From assembly GCA_963725415.1 (NCBI GenBank), contig CAVRZY010000059.1, forward strand, positions 1 through 16,138: DNA of 16,138 bases, given 5' to 3'. This DNA is from CAVRZY01 sp963725415. Lineage in GTDB: Bacteria; Acidobacteriota; Terriglobia; Bryobacterales; Bryobacteraceae. Both the position numbers and the translations under genes were made by a program. Shown here piece after piece: positions 7,288-12,171 of the stretch (positions within the stretch are counted from its first letter, which is position 1; the number at the start of each line of letters is the position of its first letter). A model generated the notes under the pieces. It was not told where the DNA came from, made no database searches, and saw nothing but the letters and a program-made list of their open reading frames with translations.

Positions 7288-8196
7288 GTGAAGTCTATCT
7301 CAATCAAAAAGCGCTGGGTAAGCACCTGCTTCTGGACGGACCCGTGGATTTACGAGGACCTAGAACCCCTGCAGAAGCTTCTTTTCCTGTACTTCCTGAC
7401 TAACGACAAAACCAACGTCGCCGGCGTCTATGAGATCCCGATCGGCAAGATGGTCGATGAGACCAAATTGACCCGGGAGCAAGTAAAGCAGTTTCTCGGC
7501 GATTTCGAGTTTGTTGGCAAGGTGCGCTACATAGAAAACTATCTGATCCTCCGAAATACCCTAAAGCACCAGAAGAATGAATCTCAAGATGTACAAAAAG
7601 GTATACAGCGCATCCTCGATTCCCTCCCTGAACCGATCCGCCAAGCCGTAGAAGCCTTCCGGGGGGGACAGTCTATAGACAGTCATATGACTGTCCCTAC
7701 ACAGCCCATAGACGGCCACACGTACTTAGACTCTGACTCTGACTCTGACTTAGACTCTAAAGAGAAGACCAAGAAGGCAGCGCCTTCGGCTCCGCCTCCG
7801 GCGCCTCCCGCAAAGGACTACCGGCAATCTCTCAAGGACAAGATGCTGAAGGCCGAAAGGGCGCAAGACGCGGCCGGCGTCCTCATGGCCGCCATGGAAC
7901 TCATGCAGGGAGTCCCCTTTCCGAGTTACGAGAAAGAGTGGACGGCCTCCAAACAAGTGGTCCACAAAATCCGTACAGTGGGCCGCGGGAAAGAGCCCAT
8001 GCAGTTGCTGCGCTCCCTTCTCGCGGCCTTTCAGCATAAGCGCAAGAGTTCCCGCTCGGAATACTGGCGAGAAGCTCCTTTGGCCCCTTCGGCCCTGAAC
8101 TGCCGATTTCAAGACCTCATAGGATTCGCCCAGAAAGAGCATGAGAACGCCAACCTCGATGAAATCAGCCTTGATGCGATGAGGATAAGCCCATGA
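7288..8196 (+). CDS. Phage replication initiator / replisome organiser, 302 aa
   Basis: The N-terminal region (about 1-105) matches the winged-helix domain of phage replisome organisers: a tryptophan-containing FWTDPWIYEDLEPLQKLLFL, then NDKTNVAGVYEIPIGKM and TKLTREQVKQFLGDFE, then VRYIENYLILRN. A flexible, low-complexity linker (DSDSDSDLDS followed by Ala/Pro) joins it to a C-terminal helical domain (from about 180). Proteins of this design bind an origin, often located inside their own gene as in lambda O, and recruit the helicase loader. The linker-coding DNA here carries palindromes and direct repeats, as expected for an origin. The GTG start has GGGGAGG upstream. It overlaps the next gene by ATGA. 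Confidence 0.75.
   Translation: MKSISIKKRWVSTCFWTDPWIYEDLEPLQKLLFLYFLTNDKTNVAGVYEIPIGKMVDETKLTREQVKQFLGDFEFVGKVRYIENYLILRNTLKHQKNESQDVQKGIQRILDSLPEPIRQAVEAFRGGQSIDSHMTVPTQPIDGHTYLDSDSDSDLDSKEKTKKAAPSAPPPAPPAKDYRQSLKDKMLKAERAQDAAGVLMAAMELMQGVPFPSYEKEWTASKQVVHKIRTVGRGKEPMQLLRSLLAAFQHKRKSSRSEYWREAPLAPSALNCRFQDLIGFAQKEHENANLDEISLDAMRISP
7665..7697 (+). repeat. Iteron-like inverted repeats inside the replication initiator gene (candidate origin)
   Basis: GGGACAGTC (7665-7673) is the exact reverse complement of GACTGTCCC (7689-7697). The heptamer GACAGTC occurs at 7667 and 7678 and, inverted, at 7689, each step 11 nt, or about one helical turn. 7678-7695 is an 18-bp perfect palindrome. Immediately upstream, the rows 7501-7560 and 7561-7620 have only 43% and 40% GC by direct count, far below the rest of the window, suggesting an unwinding element. 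Confidence 0.6.
7724..7758 (+). repeat. GACTCT tandem hexamers in initiator gene
   Basis: Three GACTCT units (7729-7746), then GACTTA, then a further GACTCT (7753-7758). The longer unit ACTTAGACTCT occurs twice, at the two ends of the array. It encodes the DSDSDSDLDS linker. It could be part of the origin or only a protein linker; similar acidic dipeptide linkers are common in phage initiators. Confidence 0.6.
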
Positions 8197-8558
8197 ACGG
8201 CAATCAGTTCTCGGCGGCCTTGGTTCACCAGTTTGGGGATTGGCCGGGAGACGGGATGAAGCTGACCGTTGCCGAGCATTTCAAGACTTTCTCTGAGTTG
8301 GATCTGCGCCGGCTGTTCCAGTGGATTCTGAAGAACTACCAGCCCCGACGTCCCGGCCCTCCAGTGCTCGCGGAAATCTTGTCTATGTGGCGGGAGATCC
8401 CAGCCGCACAACGTATTGCTCTTCCTGAGCCCGGATTGAGCGATGAGGAACGCTGGCAAATGGCAGACGAATTGTATGCGATGTTGCAGGAGTTAACCAC
8501 TGAAAAAAGAGCCAGGAAAGCGAATGAAGCCCAAGCCGCCCCCGCTGACGCCATCTGA
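8193..8558 (+). CDS. Possible helicase loader / replication partner, 121 aa
   Basis: This gene overlaps the initiator by ATGA, so the two are translationally coupled. Features include FSAALVHQFGDWPGDGMKLT at the start, then LDLRRLFQWILKNYQPRRPGPPVLAEI, a helix-turn segment reminiscent of the N-terminal part of phage P-type or DnaC-recruiting proteins, then WREIPAAQ and a helical tail. It has no Walker motifs, so it is not an AAA+ loader itself. The role is inferred mainly from position next to the initiator, where helicase loaders are commonly encoded. Confidence 0.55.
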   Translation: MNGNQFSAALVHQFGDWPGDGMKLTVAEHFKTFSELDLRRLFQWILKNYQPRRPGPPVLAEILSMWREIPAAQRIALPEPGLSDEERWQMADELYAMLQELTTEKRARKANEAQAAPADAI

Positions 8559-8652
8559 GCGCCGGGAGACGAAAGCGCGCCGAGTCTTCCGCAAGCTGGA
8601 GCAGGCGCGGGGGAAGCGGCGCGTGTGGTGGCAGCTGCGGAGCAAGCCGTGA
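8524..8652 (+). CDS. Small basic ORF, 42 aa
   Basis: The ATG has AGGAAAG upstream and lies within the end of the preceding gene, overlapping it by 35 nt. The product is highly basic (RRETKARRVFRKLEQARGKRRVWW), consistent with nucleic acid binding. Its stop overlaps the GTG I chose for the next gene (GTGA), the arrangement used repeatedly in this genome. It bridges what would otherwise be a 90-nt gap. Confidence 0.45.
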   Translation: MKPKPPPLTPSERRETKARRVFRKLEQARGKRRVWWQLRSKP

Positions 8653-9209
8653 AGTACCCCGTGGACGACAGCATCGCCCGCAACCTCCAGGAGCGCGTGC
8701 ACCGGGGGGAGCGGCAGGCCATGACCTTGCTGTATGCGGAGCTGCGCCATGTGGCGATTATCCTGTGCAAGTCCTTTTTGCAGAAGCGGGGCCAGCGGAT
8801 GCCGGAGGAGAAGATCGCGGAGGTGGCCCACGATGCGGTGACGGTGCTGATGACCCGGTACATGAAAGACCGCGCTTACCACGTGCGTAACTTCCGGGCC
8901 GCGCTTTGGTTGGAGTTGCTACAGGTGATCACCGGGGGCCGGAGGAAGACCGTGCCAGCGGAAGAGGTATCTGAGGCGGTAGCGGAGCAGGCGTATGGCG
9001 GCAACAGGCGTGAGGAGGAAGCCCGGGAGTATCTTCACGACCTGTTGGCCGAGCACAAGGCCGGCCCTCGGGTCGTATTCGACCTGGCCCGCTCTAAGAC
9101 CTACCGGGAGGCGGTGTTCCGGATCGCCGAGTACACGGGCCGCCAGTGGATACGGGATCGGGCGCGCAAGCTGGTGAAAGTCTATGAGACGCTGAGGGTG
9201 GAGCCATGA
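8649..9209 (+). CDS. Sigma-factor-like protein, candidate late transcription regulator, 186 aa
   Basis: An in-frame GTG exists at 8625, but the GTG at 8649 overlaps the upstream stop (GTGA) and has GGAG before it. Residues about 15-100 resemble sigma-70 region 2: a short ARN..E.V..GERQAMTLLY opening, KIAEVAHDAVTVLMTRY (region 2.1/2.2-like) and VRNFRAALWLELLQVITGGRRK (2.3/2.4-like, compare NFRAWL..IA.N...RR). Residues about 140-182 (VVFDLARSKTYREAVFRIAEYT and onward) could form a region-4-like helix-turn-helix. It sits just before the virion block, which carries a repeated promoter-like element, so it may direct late transcription. The similarity is by eye and distant; another DNA-binding or small-terminase-like role is possible. 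Confidence 0.5.
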   Translation: MKYPVDDSIARNLQERVHRGERQAMTLLYAELRHVAIILCKSFLQKRGQRMPEEKIAEVAHDAVTVLMTRYMKDRAYHVRNFRAALWLELLQVITGGRRKTVPAEEVSEAVAEQAYGGNRREEEAREYLHDLLAEHKAGPRVVFDLARSKTYREAVFRIAEYTGRQWIRDRARKLVKVYETLRVEP

Positions 9210-9448
9210 AGCGCGGGGTGCAGCTATATCTGGACATCGAGCTGGTCGAGCGCTCCCGCCGGGAGTGCGCGGCCTGCGGCATGAGTCTGTCCGAGGCTGT
9301 CACGGGCCTGCTGCAGCTATTCTGCGAAACGGGAGGAGACGATGAACAAGGCAACCAAGATCAAGTACCTGACGCGGTTCCTGGGGCAGTCCCGGGCGCT
9401 GGTCCTGCTGGGGCTGATCCATCAGTACCCGGACAAGGCCCAACCTGA
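9206..9448 (+). CDS. Ribbon-helix-helix protein; 3' end may be frameshifted
   Basis: Residues 1-40 fit an Arc/MetJ-type ribbon-helix-helix: a strand GVQLYLDI, helix LVERSRRECAACG and helix SLSEAVTGLLQLF, with the conserved S.SE. Such proteins bind DNA as dimers, often as small repressors. The start overlaps the previous stop (ATGA). The frame then runs 107 nt into the next gene and ends in a low-complexity tail (PDAVPGAVPGAGPAGAD) that looks like a shadow of the overlapping gene. A -1 shift near the end would give a stop at 9343-9345, exactly overlapping the next ATG. The true protein is probably about 46 residues. Confidence 0.55.
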   Translation: MKRGVQLYLDIELVERSRRECAACGMSLSEAVTGLLQLFCETGGDDEQGNQDQVPDAVPGAVPGAGPAGADPSVPGQGPT

Positions 9449-9758
9449 GCGCGACGGATGGTTCCATGCGGACCACCTGAAACTGTGGCAGTTGGTCAAG
9501 ATGCCGAAGTCAGTCTACTTCTCCGCGCTCTTCGGCTTGGCCGAAGAGAGGCTGCTGAGCCTCGGGGAGCGCAAGGGCCAAGGCGGGGGGAAGATCGAGC
9601 GGGGTCTAGTGCGCATCGAGTTCCAGGCCATCGAGGAGTGCCTGCGCTTCGCCTGGCTGCGGTGGACGGCCCGGCGCATGGCTATGTACTTCCGCAAGCA
9701 CCCGCTACGGAGGCTGAAGAAGCGGCTCGCGGCGACGGAGACTCAGGCACCTATATAG
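9342..9758 (+). CDS. Winged-helix-like basic protein, 138 aa, next to terminase
   Basis: The ATG has GGGAGGAG upstream. The protein opens with a helix (TRFLGQSRALVLLGLIHQYP) and contains a winged-helix-like middle: GWFHADHLKLWQLVKMPKS, VYFSALFGLAEERLLSLGERKG, then a glycine-rich turn and strand IERGLVRIEF. The C-terminus is strongly basic (ARRMAMYFRKHPLRRLKKR). DNA binding is likely. Its position directly before the large terminase makes a small terminase subunit or a late regulator possible, but no family signature is recognised. Its last codons and TAG stop lie inside the promoter-like element at 9748-9758. Confidence 0.62.
   Translation: MNKATKIKYLTRFLGQSRALVLLGLIHQYPDKAQPERDGWFHADHLKLWQLVKMPKSVYFSALFGLAEERLLSLGERKGQGGGKIERGLVRIEFQAIEECLRFAWLRWTARRMAMYFRKHPLRRLKKRLAATETQAPI
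9748..9758 (+). promoter_or_regulatory. Late-promoter-like element, copy 1 (before terL)
   Basis: CACCTATATAG ends 3 nt before the terL ATG at 9762. It overlaps the end of the upstream gene. The same 11 bases occur at 11869 and 16087. The upstream CAACTCC block of the other two copies is not conserved here. If TATATA is a -10 hexamer, transcription would start at or within a few bases of the ATG. Confidence 0.55.
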
Positions 9759-9761
9759 CGC

Positions 9762-11384
9762 ATGGCTGTAAAATCAGCGCAGAAGCAGCGCAGGAACACC
9801 AAGCCCCCGAAGGGCTGGCCGAAGGGGAAGAGCGGCAATCCCAAGGGCCGCCCCAAGGGCTCCTATTCCTCTCGCACCGCGGCCGACAAGGCCCTGCGGG
9901 CGATCCTCGATGAGGGCGGCGGGGATGCGTTCTTCGACCGGCTGCGCAAAGACTTCAAGGGCACCGGCAAGGACAAGTACGCCTATCACGCGCTGATTGA
10001 CCACGTGGTCGGCGATAACGTCTTCGACCGCCTGGAGACCATCTTCCGCAAGCGCGAGCGCGAGGACCGCGACTTTTTCTCCTACCGCATTCATAAGGGC
10101 TGTCACAGCGTCCAGCAGCAGCTCCTCCTGTCCACCGAGCATCTGCGCCTATGCATGGCCGGCCGCCGCAGCGGCAAGACCGAGGGCTTCGTGCGCCTGG
10201 CCGCGGACGTGAAGGTGCGCCACGAGAAGGCGGAAGTCCTGTTCATCGGCAAGACCTCCACGCGCTGCATGGAGTTGTTCTGGCAGCCGACCCTGGACAT
10301 GCTGGACATGCTGGGCTTCGGCGTGGAGGTGAAGAACCGCAGCGACGGGCTGATCAAAACCCAAGACGGGGCTGCCTTCGCCTTCAAGGGCAACGCCAAC
10401 GCCGATGAGCGGCAGAAACTTCGCGGCGGCAAGTACCACCTGATCGTCGTGGACGAGTGTCAATCGCAGGCCCAGCTCAAACAGCTGGTCGAAGAGATCA
10501 TCGAGCCGATGCTGATCGATTACGGCGGCATCCTGGCCCTTGGGGGCACCGGCCCGCGGGTGCGCGGGGAGTATTGGGAGTTCTTGTGGGCCGACAACCG
10601 GCCGGCGCTACGCCTGAACTGGAACATCAGCCAGAACCCGTTCATCAAGGATTACGACAAGGTGCTGGCGAGAATCCGCGCGGAGAAGGCCCTGAGTGAG
10701 ACCGATAGCCTGTATGTCCGTGAGTACCTGGGGCAGATCAGCTACGACGACGACGCGCTGGTAATCCGGCTGAAGCCTGAGAACTACTTCACCGACGACC
10801 AGCTCGCGGCCTGGATCAAGAGCGTGCCGGTGACCGACGTTCGCTTCGTGGCCGGGCTGGACTATGGCTTCGTGGACGCGGATGGCTTCGGTATCATCTG
10901 CTACGCGCTGAACCGCCCCGAGCGCTGGCTGGTCTACGAGTACACCGCAACCCGCACCGGGGTGCGCGAGCTCGCGGAGGCCGTGAAGGCCGGCGTTGCC
11001 TACGTGCAGTCCAGTCCGCTGTTCGCTGGGCTCACCGAAAAGAAGTTCCTGATCTACGCGGATACCGGAGGGGCGGGCAAGAAGATCGGCTACGACCTGG
11101 CCACGCAGTACCAGCTCCCGATCCAGGACGCCTACAAGGTCAATAAGAATTTGGCCATCGAGCTACTGCAAGATGAAACCCGGCAGGGGATGCTTCGGGT
11201 CCGCGCCGGCGGGGCCTTCGACGAGGAGGCCAAGCATACCGTGTTCCGGCGTGATGAGCAGGACCGGCTCACGCGGGAAATCGACGATGACACGTTCCAC
11301 CCCAACCTCATGGACGGCGTATGCTACGCCATGCGGCCGGTGTGGTGGTTCGCGCGGAAGGTCCCCGCGAACGCAGGAGGATGA
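9762..11384 (+). CDS. terL: Terminase large subunit with DUF5681-like N-terminal tail
   Basis: This is the ATP-driven motor and nuclease that packages DNA into the prohead. Residues 17-34 are a Lys/Gly-rich GWPKGKSGNPKGRPKGS stretch, normally seen in small proteins annotated as DUF5681 near terminases; here it is joined to TerL. The ATPase shows Walker A GRRSGKT (134-140), Walker B LIVVDE (227-232) and coupling motif GGTGP (261-265). The RNase-H-like nuclease has GLDYGF (D367), IYADTGG (D434) and HPNLMDG (D518). At 540 residues the length is normal for TerL. No Shine-Dalgarno precedes the ATG; the promoter-like CACCTATATAG ends 3 nt upstream, suggesting a leaderless message. The stop overlaps a downstream ATG (ATGA). 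Confidence 0.95.
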   Translation: MAVKSAQKQRRNTKPPKGWPKGKSGNPKGRPKGSYSSRTAADKALRAILDEGGGDAFFDRLRKDFKGTGKDKYAYHALIDHVVGDNVFDRLETIFRKREREDRDFFSYRIHKGCHSVQQQLLLSTEHLRLCMAGRRSGKTEGFVRLAADVKVRHEKAEVLFIGKTSTRCMELFWQPTLDMLDMLGFGVEVKNRSDGLIKTQDGAAFAFKGNANADERQKLRGGKYHLIVVDECQSQAQLKQLVEEIIEPMLIDYGGILALGGTGPRVRGEYWEFLWADNRPALRLNWNISQNPFIKDYDKVLARIRAEKALSETDSLYVREYLGQISYDDDALVIRLKPENYFTDDQLAAWIKSVPVTDVRFVAGLDYGFVDADGFGIICYALNRPERWLVYEYTATRTGVRELAEAVKAGVAYVQSSPLFAGLTEKKFLIYADTGGAGKKIGYDLATQYQLPIQDAYKVNKNLAIELLQDETRQGMLRVRAGGAFDEEAKHTVFRRDEQDRLTREIDDDTFHPNLMDGVCYAMRPVWWFARKVPANAGG

Positions 11385-11386
11385 AC

Positions 11387-11545
11387 ATGGGAACGCGATG
11401 GATTTTGTTGTGGCCAGTGCGGATGGTTCTCCGAATGCTCATCCGACTGATAGCCGAGATCCCGGGAACCACTTACGGGGAGGTTGCGCACATGGTTGGC
11501 AAAGGACCATGTGAACGATGTGTTGGCAAAGCGGTGACAGCATGA
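11387..11545 (+). CDS. Small protein with hydrophobic helix and CxxC, 52 aa
   Basis: AGGAGG at 11375-11380 lies six bases before this ATG; an in-frame ATG at 11381 overlaps the terL stop but has no spacing to the ribosome binding site. The product starts with a hydrophobic, Arg-dotted helix (RWILLWPVRMVLRMLIRLIAEI) and ends with GKGPCERCVGK. Its TGA overlaps the ATG of the next gene, the junction type typical of this phage. The function is unknown; membrane association is possible. Confidence 0.5.
   Translation: MGTRWILLWPVRMVLRMLIRLIAEIPGTTYGEVAHMVGKGPCERCVGKAVTA
11489..11513 (+). repeat. 8-bp perfect inverted repeat
   Basis: CACATGGT (11489-11496) and ACCATGTG (11506-11513) flank a 9-nt loop (TGGCAAAGG). 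It lies in the 3' part of the 52-aa ORF, about 30 nt before the next start codon. It could be an RNA hairpin affecting that start, a protein-binding site, or chance. Confidence 0.4.
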
Positions 11546-11841
11546 ACCTGTACTACCTAGCCAACGGACTAGTGCTGGCGACCGAGGATGCGAACGAGGA
11601 TAAGCGCGGCTACGTCTTTGACACCAAGAAGACGCTGATTGTCGGCATCCAGATGCAAGGCACGCACGCCAACGTGTCCATCGGCAAGGCCTCGGAGAGC
11701 GTGGGCAAGCCCTTGCGGATCACTGTCACCCGGGAAGCCGTACTCATGCAGACAGATATCGGAGACGCCAACCTGGTGCAGCAGATGAAGGCGGCGCTCG
11801 CGGGGCTGGTGATCGCGCCGGGGAACAACCAGCGTAATTGA
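11542..11841 (+). CDS. Hypothetical protein between terminase and portal, 99 aa
   Basis: I choose the ATG at 11542 because it overlaps the preceding stop (ATGA); an ATG at 11518 is in frame but adds an unlikely eight-residue extension. The product is predicted mostly beta (NLYYLANGLVLATED, YVFDTKKTLIVGIQMQG, PLRITVTREAVLMQTD) with a final helix (NLVQQMKAALAGLV). No family is recognised. It sits at the end of the terL transcription unit, just before the second promoter-like element, and would be expressed late. Confidence 0.65.
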   Translation: MNLYYLANGLVLATEDANEDKRGYVFDTKKTLIVGIQMQGTHANVSIGKASESVGKPLRITVTREAVLMQTDIGDANLVQQMKAALAGLVIAPGNNQRN

Positions 11842-11850
11842 TTCTCTCCC

Positions 11851-11884
11851 CAACTCCTCCGCCTGCCGCACCTATATAGGCAAA
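11851..11884 (+). promoter_or_regulatory. Late-promoter-like element, copy 2 (before portal unit)
   Basis: CAACTCC at 11851 and CACCTATATAGGCAAA at 11869-11884, with 18 nt between the starts of the two blocks. The core CCTATATAGG is a perfect 10-bp palindrome. It occupies the only clear intergenic gap in this region. The ATG of the next gene begins at the last A of the element, and no Shine-Dalgarno is present. AAC in the upstream block and the 16-nt gap from CAACTC to TATATA would suit an ECF-like -35/-10 pair. Confidence 0.62.
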
Positions 11885-12171
11885 TGAGCGCGGCAGGGTG
11901 GGGGAGCCTCTGGCAGGCCTATAAGCAGATTCGGGACATTCGGCGAAAAGAGCGGCAGTTCGCCAAGCTGCGGGCCACGCCGCTGAATTACCCGATCCTC
12001 AAAGACCTGATCAACTCCGCACAGCACGGCATCGTGATCCACGTCACCCTGAGCGACAACACCCAGCTAGACATCCGCCGGGAGGACGCATTCGACAAGA
12101 TGCAGGATGAGCGCGAGCGGATTATCGAGCTTGCCGACGGGACCAAGATTCGGGCAGGAGATTTGTTTTGA
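11884..12171 (+). CDS. Hypothetical protein, 95 aa, leaderless start
   Basis: The ATG follows the promoter-like element directly. There is no ribosome binding site and no other early in-frame start, so the message is probably leaderless. The protein has a basic helical N-terminus (WQAYKQIRDIRRKERQFAKL) and a second part that looks beta-rich (HGIVIHVTLSDNTQLDIRRED, IIELADGTKIRAGDLF). The family is unknown. It overlaps the portal gene (TTGA), so coupling of portal translation to this small gene is likely. Confidence 0.65.
   Translation: MSAAGWGSLWQAYKQIRDIRRKERQFAKLRATPLNYPILKDLINSAQHGIVIHVTLSDNTQLDIRREDAFDKMQDERERIIELADGTKIRAGDLF

Noticed and set aside
7724..7758. CRISPR-like repeat array
   Set aside because: Hexamer repeats without spacers, inside a coding linker; not a CRISPR.
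9221..9236. CAGCTATATCTGG within the ribbon-helix-helix gene as a promoter-like copy
   Set aside because: It shares only CTATAT with the element and lies within coding sequence just after a start codon.
83..11432. Near-identical 18-19 base strings CCAGTGCGG(A)TGGTTCTCC at 83 and 11414
   Set aside because: They are read in different frames in unrelated genes with no similarity in the flanks; probably chance.
11842..11880. Intrinsic terminator after the 99-aa gene
   Set aside because: There is no GC-rich hairpin followed by a T-run; the only symmetry is the CCTATATAGG palindrome of the promoter-like element.
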